Source: Pseudomonadota bacterium (GTDB taxonomy: Bacteria > Pseudomonadota > Alphaproteobacteria > Rhizobiales > Beijerinckiaceae). From it: a DNA stretch of 40,511 nt. Below are positions 17,950 to 26,830 of this stretch, in pieces. The notes under the pieces were generated by a model. It saw nothing but the letters and a program-made list of their open reading frames with translations, did not search any database and was not told the origin of the DNA. Positions within the stretch are counted from its first letter, which is position 1. Every line of letters begins with the position of its first letter. The translations under genes and the position numbers were made by a program. Location of the stretch: the NCBI GenBank assembly GCA_023386155.1, contig JAEWKH010000074.1, forward strand, positions 1 through 40,511, given 5' to 3'.

Positions 17950-19131
17950 ATGCACGCGATCGCACCATCCTCTCCTCCAGGTCACCGTCTCGGTGGGGAT
18001 CCCTCGCCCGCCGCGAGGACGCGTCGGGTGCCTTCGGCAGGGGTCATCCGGGTCGGTGTCGCCAAGGAGATCGTCCCTCTCCTGCGCTCGTTCGTAGCCG
18101 ATCCGGATGACGTGATCCGTCAGGCCGGCCTCGACCCGCGGCTGTTCGACGACGAGAACAACGTCATGCCCTATGCCGCCTTCGGCCGCCTGCTCACGCG
18201 CTGCGTCGCGCAGACGCGCTGCCCGCATTTCGGTCTCCTCGTCGGGCAGAGGGGAACCCTGTCCACCATTGGTCCGGTGGGTGGGCTGATGCAACACTCG
18301 CCGACCGTGGGCGAGTCCCTCGGCACCCTGGTTGCGCACCTGCATCTCCATGACCGGGGCGCCGCCCAGACGCTGACGGCGTCCGGTGACGTGGCGATGC
18401 TGGGCTATGCCGTCTATCAGCCGGGCGTCGAAAGCCCCGACCAGATCTCGGACGCGGCCATGGCCATTGCCGTGAACATCATGCGGGCGCTCTGCGGCGG
18501 CGACTGGGAGCTGGACGAGGTGCTGCTGCCGCGGCACGCGCCAGCCGACCCGGAGCCCTACCGCCGCTTCTTCCGCGCTCCCGTGCGGTTCGACCAGGAG
18601 ACCGCCGCCCTCGTCTTTCCGGTGCACTGGCTCGGGCACCGCGTCTCCGGCGCGGATCCGGTCTTCCGCCAAGTCTTCGCGGCCTGCGTCCAGGACCTCG
18701 AGGCCTCGGCGGAGAAGGATTGGAAGGAGGACCTGCGACGGCTGCTGCGAACGGAGATCCTGACCAACCAGTGCTCGGCCGCAACGGTGGCGGATCGCCT
18801 GGCCTTGCACCGCCGGACCCTGAGCCGGCACCTGCACGCCGACGGGACGGGCTACCGGAGGCTGGTCGACGAGGGCCGGTTCGAGATCGCGCGCCAGTTG
18901 CTGGCCCACACCGGGGTGCCGCTCGGCCAGATCGCGGCGGCGCTCGGCTATTCCGAGGCGAGCGCCTTCACGCGAGCCTTCCGCCGCTGGTCGGGACAGA
19001 CACCCACCGCTTGGCGGACAGGCCATGCGCCGGCCTGGACCCGCGGCGTGGCGGGAGCTTCCCGCGAGGACACGGAACGGCTGCCCCCGGGAGCGGTGGA
19101 AGCCAATGAGGCGTCGCTTTCCAGCGGATAG
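17950..19131 (+). CDS. AraC-family regulator (arabinose-binding-like N-domain)
   Basis: This 393-residue protein has an N-terminal ligand-binding domain of the Arabinose_bd/OruR type (about 35-225; VGVAKEIVPLLRSFVADPDD, then CPHFGLLVGQRGTLSTIGPV). Two C-terminal AraC helix-turn-helix motifs cover about 270-365 (CSAATVADRLALHRRTLSRH, then PLGQIAAALGYSEASAFTRA and FRRWSGQTPTAWR). The ATG at 17950 follows GAGGTTCCGCAG; an in-frame upstream start at 17908 is less likely. The tail after the DNA-binding domain is about 35 residues. It is probably co-transcribed with the small secreted protein 9 bp later and is the obvious candidate regulator for the sulfatase genes. Confidence 0.9.
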   Translation: MHAIAPSSPPGHRLGGDPSPAARTRRVPSAGVIRVGVAKEIVPLLRSFVADPDDVIRQAGLDPRLFDDENNVMPYAAFGRLLTRCVAQTRCPHFGLLVGQRGTLSTIGPVGGLMQHSPTVGESLGTLVAHLHLHDRGAAQTLTASGDVAMLGYAVYQPGVESPDQISDAAMAIAVNIMRALCGGDWELDEVLLPRHAPADPEPYRRFFRAPVRFDQETAALVFPVHWLGHRVSGADPVFRQVFAACVQDLEASAEKDWKEDLRRLLRTEILTNQCSAATVADRLALHRRTLSRHLHADGTGYRRLVDEGRFEIARQLLAHTGVPLGQIAAALGYSEASAFTRAFRRWSGQTPTAWRTGHAPAWTRGVAGASREDTERLPPGAVEANEASLSSG

Positions 19132-19140
19132 GAGGAACCG

Positions 19141-19428
19141 ATGATCAGATGTGTGCTGACAGTCCTTGCCCTCGCCGCGGCGACGACGTCCGCGTCCGCC
19201 CAGGTCGGGCCGCCGACGTCGCAGCGGACCTGCGGCGCCAACCGCAAGCTCGTCATGCGGGAAGGCGCGGTCGTGCTCGATACCAGTCCCACCACCTATG
19301 CCCGCTTCGTCCGGAGTGGCGCGGAGTGCCTGGTTGACCAGTTCCCCGAGCCGGCCTGGGTTCCGAGCTCCAACAACCCGCAATGCTTCATCGGCTACCG
19401 GTGCAAGGACGGATCCGACGACTTTTGA
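19141..19428 (+). CDS. Small secreted cysteine-containing protein (95 aa)
   Basis: A strong TAGGAGGAACCG site precedes the ATG, 9 bp after the AraC gene. Residues 1-21 are a signal peptide (LTVLALAAATTSASAQ). The mature part of about 74 residues has four cysteines (TCGAN, ECLVD, QCFIG, RCKDG), probably two disulfides in the periplasm. It does not match any family I know. Position between the AraC gene and the convergent sulfatase suggests a role in the same periplasmic pathway, but nothing more can be said. Confidence 0.75.
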   Translation: MIRCVLTVLALAAATTSASAQVGPPTSQRTCGANRKLVMREGAVVLDTSPTTYARFVRSGAECLVDQFPEPAWVPSSNNPQCFIGYRCKDGSDDF

Positions 19429-19527
19429 CGGCGCCGAACCGATCCAGCCATTGGGCCTGCCGCGTCGGGAGCGTCCCGCCGCAAACCCGGACCCGGCCAA
19501 GCTTGGAGAGGCAGCGGGCAAGGCCCG

Positions 19528-21231
19528 CTACTTTCCGGCGCCCCGGGATCCCTGCTCCAGGGCCGCCAGCGCCTTGTCGACGCCGAAGTTCGAGGGCGGC
19601 GCGCTCGGCGGGTATTCCTTGAACGTATCGAGGAACTGGCCGACGATGGTGGTCGCGGGAAGGAAGGTCCACATCTTCTCGCCCCACCACCTGCCGTACA
19701 GCATCGATTGCGATTGGTAGCGCTCCCACGGATCCTGCCGCAGGTTGGTGACGAGCGGCGCGTTCGTGCTTGCCTCGTGGCCGTTAAAGAGGTTTCCTTC
19801 CACCGTCTTGAAGCTCACCTTCCAGTCGTTGTAGCGCAGGGCGTTGAGATCGCCGCTGTCGGTGAAATAGAAGACCTCGCGGCGTGGCGACGTCACGGCC
19901 TCGCCCTTGAAGTACGGCAGGAAGTTGTAGCCGTCGAGGTGGTTCCTGAAGGTCTTGTCGCCGACCTTCATGCCCTTCAGCAGCTTATCCTTCACGTCCG
20001 GATCGCCGGCGGCGGCGAGCAACGTCGGCATCCAGTCCTCGTGCGCCATGATCTCGTTGACGATGGTGTCAGGCTTGATCACGCCAGGCCAGCGCACCAC
20101 GAGCGGCACGCGGAAGCCGCCCTCGAAGGTGGTGCCCTTCTCGCCCCGGAACGGGTGGTTCCCGCCGTCCGGCCAGGTGAAGACCTCGGCTCCGTTGTCG
20201 CTGGTGAGCACCACGATCGTATTGTCGGCGATCCTCAGCTCGTCCAGCTTCCTGAGCAGCTCGCCGACCTCCCAGTCGAGCTCCATCATGCCGTCGGCGT
20301 ACAGGCCATAACCGCTCTTTCCGTTCCACTGGTCCGAGAGATGCGTCCAGACGTGCATGCGTGTGCTGTTGTGCCAGAGGAAGAACGGCTTGTTGTCCTT
20401 CACCGCGCGATCCATGAAGTCGAGCGAGCGGCGCACCAGCTCGGGTTCGACGGTTTCCATGCTGACCTTGGCCGCCGGGTCCATCCCGGGATGCGGCGGC
20501 AGCGGGCCGCCGTCCGCGATCGTCTGCCTGCCGATCCGGCCCCAGCGCGGATCGGTGGTCGGATCGTCCTGGTCCGTCGCCTTGCTGTCCACGATGTTGC
20601 GCGGCCCGAACTGCGCGCGGAAGGCCGGGTCCTTTGGGTAATCGTTCTCGTACGGCTCCTCCATGGCGTTCAGGTGGTAGAGGATGCCGTAGAACTCGTC
20701 GAAGCCGTGCACCGTCGGCAGGAACTCGTTGCGGTCGCCGAGGTGGTTCTTCCCGATCTGCCCGGTCGCATAGCCCAGGGGCTTCAGCAGCTCGGCGATC
20801 GTCGGATCCTTGTCCTGAAGGCCCTGCTTGGCGGCCGGCAGGCCGACCTTGAGCAGGCCTGTCCGATACGGCGTCTGCCCGGTGATGAAGGCGGCACGAC
20901 CCGCGGTGCAGGAATTCTGGGCGTAGTAGTCCGTAAACAGGGCTCCCTGCTTCGCGATGCGATCGATGTTCGGCGTGCTGCCGCCCATCATCCCGCGGTG
21001 GTAGGCGCTGAGGTTCCAGGTGCCCAGGTCATCGACCATGATCACGACGATGTTCGGCCGTGCCGGCGCCTGGGCGGTGGCGGGCATCAGGTCGGCGGCC
21101 GCGACGAGCGCCGTCGCGCCCAGGAGGGCGGTTCGAGACGCATGGCACGCGCGGGCGAGCGCACCCGTGAGCCGGGATCGGCCGCTCGTGGACCTAGCCT
21201 GGGCATCTTCCGCGGGAACTGCATGGTGCAT
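19528..21231 (-). CDS. Periplasmic sulfatase (type I, CTAGR motif)
   Basis: This 567-residue alkaline-phosphatase-fold sulfatase has an N-terminal export signal ending near residue 53 (TALVAAADLMPATAQA). Motifs in order: metal ligands NIVVIMVDDLG; the formylglycine motif with Cys108 in NSCTAGRAAFITGQTPYRTG; IGKNHLGD; and the metal site TSDNGAEVF. CTAGR fits the C-x-A-x-R variant of the C-x-P-x-R consensus, whose Cys is oxidised to formylglycine. The family is close to arylsulfatases acting on sulfate esters; the substrate is unknown. AAGGAGGACAAATC fixes the start at 21231. The frame stays open upstream to 21891 over the neighbouring gene, but that extension is not a fusion. The formylglycine enzyme ends 17 bp upstream, so the two form an operon. 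Confidence 0.92.
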   Translation of the reverse strand: MHHAVPAEDAQARSTSGRSRLTGALARACHASRTALLGATALVAAADLMPATAQAPARPNIVVIMVDDLGTWNLSAYHRGMMGGSTPNIDRIAKQGALFTDYYAQNSCTAGRAAFITGQTPYRTGLLKVGLPAAKQGLQDKDPTIAELLKPLGYATGQIGKNHLGDRNEFLPTVHGFDEFYGILYHLNAMEEPYENDYPKDPAFRAQFGPRNIVDSKATDQDDPTTDPRWGRIGRQTIADGGPLPPHPGMDPAAKVSMETVEPELVRRSLDFMDRAVKDNKPFFLWHNSTRMHVWTHLSDQWNGKSGYGLYADGMMELDWEVGELLRKLDELRIADNTIVVLTSDNGAEVFTWPDGGNHPFRGEKGTTFEGGFRVPLVVRWPGVIKPDTIVNEIMAHEDWMPTLLAAAGDPDVKDKLLKGMKVGDKTFRNHLDGYNFLPYFKGEAVTSPRREVFYFTDSGDLNALRYNDWKVSFKTVEGNLFNGHEASTNAPLVTNLRQDPWERYQSQSMLYGRWWGEKMWTFLPATTIVGQFLDTFKEYPPSAPPSNFGVDKALAALEQGSRGAGK

Positions 21232-21248
21232 GATTTGTCCTCCTTGCT

Positions 21249-22235
21249 TCAGGACCCCACGGAACCGCGCAACACGCAGCGGAATCCGACATGGCTGGTG
21301 GAGGTGTCGACCGGCTCCGGATGGCGGGCGGCCGGGCGATAGCGGCGGCAGTAACTCGGAGCGCACAGGTGCGAGCCGCCCTTGAGCACCTTGCGCGGAA
21401 TGCGGATCTCGGGCTGGCAGGGGTCGTAACTTGCCTCCTCGCGCCCGCCGCGCGGGTTCTCCGGAATGCAGCACGGCTTGGCCGCGTCGGCCGGATGCTT
21501 CGGTGCGTAGAAGTCCGTGGTCCACTCCCAGACGTTGCCGATCATATCGTAGAGGCCGTAGCCGTTCGGCGGGTATGTCCTGACTGGGGAGGTGTGCTCG
21601 TAACCATCCTCGCGCGTGTTCTGGAACGGGAACGCGCCCTGCCAGGTATTGGCCATGGGCCGCCCGCCGGGCATCAGTTCGTCGCCCCAGGCAAACTCGG
21701 CGCCGTCGAGTCCGCCCCGCGCCGCGAACTCCCACTCCGCTTCCGTCGGGAGAGCCTTCCCGGCCCAGCGGGCATAGGCCTCCGCGTCTGGATAGGCGAC
21801 ATGCACCACCGGGTGATCGTCCAGACCTTTGATCGAGGAGCCGGGTCCGGCGGGACGGCGCCAGTTTGCCCCGAACACGAACGCCCACCATTGGCTCCAG
21901 TCCTGGAGGTTCACCGGGTGGTTCGGCGGGCTGAAGACGAGGGAGCCTGGCTTGAGCATGTGCGGCAGCGCGCCGGGATAGTCCTTCGGGTCGGGCTTCG
22001 TCTCCGCGACGGTGACATGGCCGGTCGCCTGCACGAAGGTGCGGAATTGAGCATTGGTGACCGGCATCGCATCCATCCAGAAGCCGTCGACGGTGACGCG
22101 ATGGACTGGAGCCTCCTCAGGATAGTGCCTGTCTGATCCCATGCGGAACGGGCCGCCGGGGATCCAGGCCATGCCGGGATGCGGCGGTTTCCCTCCGGGA
22201 GACTCGGCCGTTGGTGCGATGGCGGCAAAGGTCAT
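21249..22235 (-). CDS. Formylglycine-generating enzyme (sulfatase-modifying factor, SUMF1 family)
   Basis: This 328-residue protein spans the whole SUMF1/FGE-sulfatase domain (MAWIPGGPFRMGSDRHYPEE, then VTNAQFRTFVQATGHVTVAE, ALPTEAEWEFAARGG, YDMIGNVWEWTTDFY and SHVGFRCVL). Both catalytic cysteines are present as Cys291 and Cys296 in GGSHLCAPSYCRRYRPAARH, at the same spacing as in human FGE, so this is a true oxidase of sulfatase cysteines and not only an FGE-like fold. It would use O2 and Cu(I) to convert the motif Cys to formylglycine before export. The start at 22235 is preferred over 22295 because the domain and an AGAGG site fit it. It is first in the minus-strand operon with the sulfatase. 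Confidence 0.93.
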   Translation of the reverse strand: MTFAAIAPTAESPGGKPPHPGMAWIPGGPFRMGSDRHYPEEAPVHRVTVDGFWMDAMPVTNAQFRTFVQATGHVTVAETKPDPKDYPGALPHMLKPGSLVFSPPNHPVNLQDWSQWWAFVFGANWRRPAGPGSSIKGLDDHPVVHVAYPDAEAYARWAGKALPTEAEWEFAARGGLDGAEFAWGDELMPGGRPMANTWQGAFPFQNTREDGYEHTSPVRTYPPNGYGLYDMIGNVWEWTTDFYAPKHPADAAKPCCIPENPRGGREEASYDPCQPEIRIPRKVLKGGSHLCAPSYCRRYRPAARHPEPVDTSTSHVGFRCVLRGSVGS

Positions 22236-22287
22236 GATCGGTGGCCTCTCTTCCTGAAGGAATCCGACGGTAAAGCGGGAGCCGGAG

Positions 22288-22379
22288 AGGTCCATTTGAC
22301 CAAAATCAAGCCGGTTGGACCTTTACGCCATCAGGATAGGATCGCGACTCTTTCGGATAGGACGAGCAGGTCGGTCCAA
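22288..22379. promoter_or_regulatory. Three GGTCCA elements between divergent sulfatase genes
   Basis: AGGTCCA (22288-22294) and TGGACCT (22316-22322) form an inverted pair with a 21-bp gap, and GGTCCAA recurs at 22373-22379. They lie in the 284-bp divergent region between the formylglycine enzyme and the large arylsulfatase, a plausible shared operator for the AraC protein. The sites are short and could be chance. Confidence 0.35.
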
Positions 22380-22519
22380 CTCGGTCAAGAAATGTCCCTT
22401 GCGTTCAGGCAGAGTCGCTCCGGACAGCAATCCGGCATGGCCGAGCCGCGTCTCGGAACGGCCCCACCCGGCCTGCCTGTTCCAGGCCTATCTTCGCTTG
22501 CCATCGAAGGATCGCCGGC

Positions 22520-25060
22520 ATGAAAGCCCCCTTGCTCGCTCTCTCCCTTGCCACCGCCAGCCTCCTGGCGATCTCCGTCGCCCAGGCTCAGCAGGTCACA
22601 GGAACGCCCGGCGCACCGGATGCAACCACCACGATCGACGGACGCCAGCTCCCCGCCCCGGACCCTCAGTTCGGGGGCGTGATCAAGGACGAGGCGTTGC
22701 AGTCCACGCCCTGGTGGGCGCCGCGCATCGTGCCACCGAAAGGCGCGCCCAACGTTCTGCTGATCATCACCGACGACGCCGGCTTCGGCGTGCCCAGCAC
22801 CTTCGGCGGGGTGATTCCGACGCCCGCGCTGGATCGCATCGCGAACAATGGTCTGCGCTACAACCGCATGTTCTCCACGGCCCTGTGCTCCCCGACCCGG
22901 GCAGCGCTCCTCACCGGCCGCAACCACCACTCGGCGGGCTTCGGCGTCATCTCCGAGCAGTCCACGGGCTTTCCCGGCTACAACAGCATCATCGCCAAGG
23001 ACAAGGCGACCATCGGCCGGATCCTGAAGGACAATGGCTACGCCACCTCGTGGTTCGGCAAGGACCACAACGTGCCCGCCTTCGCGGCCAGCCAGGCCGG
23101 GCCGTTCGACCAGTGGCCCGTTGGCATGGGCTTCGAGTACTTCTACGGCTTCATCGGCGGAGACGCCAACCAGTGGCAGCCGAACCTCTTCCGCAACACC
23201 ACGCAGATCTATCCCTTCGACGGCAAGCCGGCCGGGACCTGGAACCTGGTCACCGCCATGGCCGACGATGCCATCGACTACGTCAACCGGATGCACCAGA
23301 TCCAGCCGGGCAAGCCGATCCTCCTCAAGTACGCGCCCGGCGCCACGCATGCGCCGCATCATCCGACGGCGGAGTGGGTCAAGAAGATCAGCGACATGCA
23401 CCTGTTCGACGAGGGCTGGAACAAGCTGCGCGAGCGCATCTTCGAGAACCAGAAGCGGCTCGGGGTCATCCCCCAGGACGCCAAGCTGGCGCCATGGCCC
23501 AAGGACGTGCTGAAGGAGTGGGACACGCTCTCGGCCGAGGAGAGGAAGCTGTTCATCCGCCAGGCGGAGGTCTTCGCGGCCTACGCGGCCTACAACGACC
23601 ACGAGATCGGACGCGTGATCCAGGCCTTCGACGACATCGGTCAGCGCGACAACACGCTGGTCATCTACATCAACGGCGACAACGGCACGAGCGCGGAGGG
23701 CGGACCGAAGGGCACGCCCAACGAGGTGGCGTTCTTCAACGGCCTGAACGAGCTGCCCATCGACGTCCAGATGAAGTTCTACGACGTCTGGGGCACCGAG
23801 CAGACCTACAACCACATGTCGGCCGGCTGGTCATGGGCGTTCGACACCCCGTTCTCCTGGTTCAAGCAGAACGCCTCGCAGCTCGGCGGCATCAACCAGA
23901 ACATGGCCGTCTCGTGGCCGGCGCGCATCAAGGACAAGGGAGCCTTGCGCGAGCAGTTCGTGCACGTCGTCGACGTGGTGCCGACGATCCTCGAGGCGGC
24001 CGGGATCAACGCGCCGGACGTCGTCGACGGAATCAAGCAGGCGCCGATCGAGGGCACGAGCTTCGCCTACACGTTCGACGCCGCCAACGCCAAGGCCCCG
24101 TCGCGGCACACGACGCAGTACTTCGAGATGCTGGGGCAATGGGCACTGTACCGTGACGGTTGGTTCCTGAGCACCAAGGTCAACCGGGCGCCGTGGGAGG
24201 CCTTCGGCGCGGCCAATCCTGACCCGCTCAACAACCAGGTGCTCCAGTTGTACGATCTGAACACGGATTTCAGCCAGACTACCGACGTGGCGGCACAGAA
24301 CCCGCAGAAGGTCGACGAACTGAAGCGGATGTTCGTTGAAGAGGCAAGGAAGTACCAGGTGTTCCCCATGGATGCCTCGGTGGCCGGGCGCATCGTCGCG
24401 CCGCGTCCGAACATCACCGCTGGGCGGACTGAGTTCGTCTACACCCGGCCGATGACGGGGCTGCCACAGGGCGACTCGCCGCTGCTGCTGAACACCTCCT
24501 ACACGATCACGGCCGACATCGAGGTGCCGCAGGGCGGCGCGGAAGGCATGATCCTGACCTCGGGCGGCCGCTTCGCCGGCTATGGCTTCTACCTGCTCAA
24601 GGGTAAGCCGGTGTTCCTGTGGAACCTGGTCGACCTGAAGCGGGTCAAGTGGGAGGGGCCGGATGCTCTCGGCCCCGGCAAGCACACCGTGGAGTTCGAC
24701 TTCAAGTATGACGGTCTGGGCGCCGGCACGCTTGCGTTCAACAACATGAGCGGGGTCGGCCGCTCGGGTACGGGCACGCTGAAGCTGGACGGCACGGCGG
24801 TGCAGACGATCACGCTGCCGCAGACGCTGCCCATGATCCTGCAATGGGACGAGGCCTTCGACATCGGCTCGGATACGCTCACCGGCGTGAACGATGCCGA
24901 TTACAAGCCGCCCTTCCCGCTGACCGCCCGGCTCGACAAGCTCACGATCAGGGTCGACCGGCCGACGCTGTCGCCTGACGACATCAAGAAGCTGGAGAAC
25001 GCTCAGGCCACGGCAGTGGACGGCACGCCGCTGACGCGGGTCCAGGCCGGGCCTCACTAG
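22520..25060 (+). CDS. Large secreted arylsulfatase (CSPTR motif)
   Basis: This 846-residue protein has a signal peptide (residues 1-23, ending SVAQAQ). The sulfatase domain runs from about 70 to 600: metal ligands NVLLIITDDAGFG, formylglycine motif Cys123 in STALCSPTRAALLTGRNHHS, SWFGKDHNVP, and VIYINGDNGTSAEGG. A C-terminal beta-rich region of about 230 residues (from about 610) follows, as in the large bacterial arylsulfatases of the AtsA/ArsA type. The motif is the classical C-S-P-x-R and would need the formylglycine enzyme encoded divergently 284 bp away. The substrate is unknown; aryl sulfates or sulfated polymers are possible. It is only distantly similar to the sulfatase on the other strand, so this is not a recent duplication. 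Confidence 0.93.
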   Translation: MKAPLLALSLATASLLAISVAQAQQVTGTPGAPDATTTIDGRQLPAPDPQFGGVIKDEALQSTPWWAPRIVPPKGAPNVLLIITDDAGFGVPSTFGGVIPTPALDRIANNGLRYNRMFSTALCSPTRAALLTGRNHHSAGFGVISEQSTGFPGYNSIIAKDKATIGRILKDNGYATSWFGKDHNVPAFAASQAGPFDQWPVGMGFEYFYGFIGGDANQWQPNLFRNTTQIYPFDGKPAGTWNLVTAMADDAIDYVNRMHQIQPGKPILLKYAPGATHAPHHPTAEWVKKISDMHLFDEGWNKLRERIFENQKRLGVIPQDAKLAPWPKDVLKEWDTLSAEERKLFIRQAEVFAAYAAYNDHEIGRVIQAFDDIGQRDNTLVIYINGDNGTSAEGGPKGTPNEVAFFNGLNELPIDVQMKFYDVWGTEQTYNHMSAGWSWAFDTPFSWFKQNASQLGGINQNMAVSWPARIKDKGALREQFVHVVDVVPTILEAAGINAPDVVDGIKQAPIEGTSFAYTFDAANAKAPSRHTTQYFEMLGQWALYRDGWFLSTKVNRAPWEAFGAANPDPLNNQVLQLYDLNTDFSQTTDVAAQNPQKVDELKRMFVEEARKYQVFPMDASVAGRIVAPRPNITAGRTEFVYTRPMTGLPQGDSPLLLNTSYTITADIEVPQGGAEGMILTSGGRFAGYGFYLLKGKPVFLWNLVDLKRVKWEGPDALGPGKHTVEFDFKYDGLGAGTLAFNNMSGVGRSGTGTLKLDGTAVQTITLPQTLPMILQWDEAFDIGSDTLTGVNDADYKPPFPLTARLDKLTIRVDRPTLSPDDIKKLENAQATAVDGTPLTRVQAGPH

Positions 25061-25432
25061 CTTGGCACGGCTTTCGGCGCCACGCGATTGCACCGGGTGC
25101 AGACCGGACAGACGATCCCGATCTGCGCCAACAATGCGTCGCTCCGAGAGCGGCAACGTTAAATGTCGCTTTGAGGTCAACCTTTCACCTTCCGACCGCT
25201 CAAGGAATGTCAGCTCTGAGCAGCCATAGCCGACCAAGCTCCTTGGTCTGAAGGGTGCCATTCTCGGACGTTCCCAGATCTCGTTGGTGCCGGCTAAGGC
25301 CAAGCTAACCCTGACAACCATGCGGTCTCTGCAAACCGGCCGCTCCCCATGGCTTGATGGTCCACCAAGCCGATTGATGCTATAAAATCAACCTCGAAGA
25401 CATAAGGACCTTGTCTCCAGGGAGATTGGAGC
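25061..25432. other. Intergenic region with a degenerate dispersed repeat
   Basis: No gene is seen in these 372 bases. Around 25162-25220 there is a sequence of about 60 bp that aligns with one at about 37552-37610, for example CCGCTCAAGGAATGTCAGCT versus CCGTCCAACGAATGTTGGCT. It looks like a decayed member of an intergenic repeat family. The ribosome-binding site of the NfeD gene lies at the right end. Confidence 0.5.
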
Positions 25433-26830
25433 GTGTGCCTGGTGCGTCTCATGCGGATGCTGGCGGTCGTCATCGTGCTGACGGCCTGGGGCCCGGTGAG
25501 CGCTTCGGACACGGCCCTTGATGCGGATCAGCGTTACGTAACCTCCATCTCCGTCACCGGGGCCATCGGCCCTGCGACCGCCAAATACGTCAGGGATACG
25601 CTGCTCGCCGCCAGTCCTCAAAAGGTCGAGGCGATCATCCTGCGCCTCAATACGCCGGGCGGATTGGCCACGAGCATGCGCGAGATCATCGCGGACGTGC
25701 TGGCCTCGCCCGTGCCGGTTGTCGGCTTCGTCGCGCCCGCCGGGGCTCATGCCGCCAGCGCGGGCACTTACATTCTCTATGCCACCCATGTGGCCGCCAT
25801 GGCGCCCGGCACCAATCTCGGGGCCGCGACCCCGGTGCAGATCGGCGGCCCCCCTTCCCTTCCCGCCCCGGAGCAGCCGAAGGACAAGGACGATGCCGAC
25901 CGCGCGGGGTCGGAGAGCAAGGATGCCATGACAGCAAAGATGACCAATGATGCGGCCGCCTTCCTACGCAGCCTCGCCGAGTTGCGGCACCGCAATGCGG
26001 ATTGGGCGGAAGAAGCCGTACGGGAGGCCGCCAGCCTCTCGGCGCAGGCGGCGTTGGACAAGGGCGTGATCGACCTTGTAGCCCAGACGCAGGAGGAATT
26101 GCTCGCCCGCATCGATGGACGCGAGGTGCAGGTTCTGGGCGAGCGCCGGCGTCTCGCCACGGCCGGTCTGCCAATCCGCCAGGAAGAACCGAGCTGGCTC
26201 ATCCGGCTGCTCGCGACGATCACCAACCCCAATGTCGCCTTCATCCTCATGATGGTCGGCGTGTACGGCCTGATCTTTGAATTCAGCAATCCCGGGACGG
26301 TCGCGCCGGGCGTGATCGGGGCAATCTGCCTCGTCCTTGGCCTGTATGCCCTGAACATGCTGCCGGTGGACTATACCGGCCTTGCGCTGATGCTGCTTGG
26401 CTTGGCCTTCCTGGTCGCGGAAGCCTTCAACCCGACCATGGTCCTGGGGCTGGGCGGTCTCGTGGCGTTTCTGCTCGGGGCCCTGATGCTGATCGACACC
26501 GATGCGCCCGAATTCCAGCTCTCCTGGACGGTCATCGGAGGAGCAATGCTGACCAGCATCGGGCTCCTTGCACTGATGCTCGGCTATGTCTGGCGGGCGC
26601 GCCACCAGCCGGTCCGCACCGGAATCCATGCCATGCTGGGTCAACCTGCACAGGTGCTCGACTGGACCGGCCAGGAGGGCCATGTGCTTGCCTTGGGTGA
26701 ACGCTGGCAGGCACGATCCTCTCAGCCCCTGAATCCCGGCGAGCATGTCCAGATCGCCGGAATCCAGGGTCTGATGCTTGAGGTGCGCCGCGCGCCGGCA
26801 GCCGCCACCCGTTCGGGAGGACAGCCATGA
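25433..26830 (+). CDS. NfeD-family membrane serine protease
   Basis: This 465-residue protein starts at a GTG after GGGAGATTGGAGC; the in-frame ATG at 25451 is an alternative. It has a signal peptide, then a ClpP-like protease domain (about 35-235) with the oxyanion/substrate region LRLNTPGGLATSMREI and nucleophile Ser109 in AHAASAGTYI. The likely catalytic Lys lies in the KDAMTAKMTNDAAAFLRSLA region, by analogy with the Ser-Lys dyad of archaeal 1510-N. About four membrane helices follow (250-390), then a C-terminal NfeD OB-fold (about 395-455). Such proteases cleave membrane substrates, including stomatin-like proteins. The partner slipin gene overlaps its stop by 4 bp (ATGA). Confidence 0.92.
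   Translation: MCLVRLMRMLAVVIVLTAWGPVSASDTALDADQRYVTSISVTGAIGPATAKYVRDTLLAASPQKVEAIILRLNTPGGLATSMREIIADVLASPVPVVGFVAPAGAHAASAGTYILYATHVAAMAPGTNLGAATPVQIGGPPSLPAPEQPKDKDDADRAGSESKDAMTAKMTNDAAAFLRSLAELRHRNADWAEEAVREAASLSAQAALDKGVIDLVAQTQEELLARIDGREVQVLGERRRLATAGLPIRQEEPSWLIRLLATITNPNVAFILMMVGVYGLIFEFSNPGTVAPGVIGAICLVLGLYALNMLPVDYTGLALMLLGLAFLVAEAFNPTMVLGLGGLVAFLLGALMLIDTDAPEFQLSWTVIGGAMLTSIGLLALMLGYVWRARHQPVRTGIHAMLGQPAQVLDWTGQEGHVLALGERWQARSSQPLNPGEHVQIAGIQGLMLEVRRAPAAATRSGGQP

Noticed and set aside
17833..19521. A 562-codon open frame on the minus strand
   Set aside because: It is antisense to the AraC gene, Arg/Gly/Pro-rich without family motifs, and typical of the long shadow frames made by GC-rich codon bias.
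19528..21891. A single 787-codon minus-strand frame that could be read as a sulfatase with a long N-terminal extension
   Set aside because: The first 220 codons are the formylglycine enzyme gene read in another frame. A strong ribosome-binding site and export signal place the sulfatase start at 21231.
22315..24156. A 613-codon plus-strand frame
   Set aside because: It overlaps the arylsulfatase gene in another frame, has very high Arg/Gln/Gly content and no domain; the arylsulfatase has a signal peptide and catalytic motifs.
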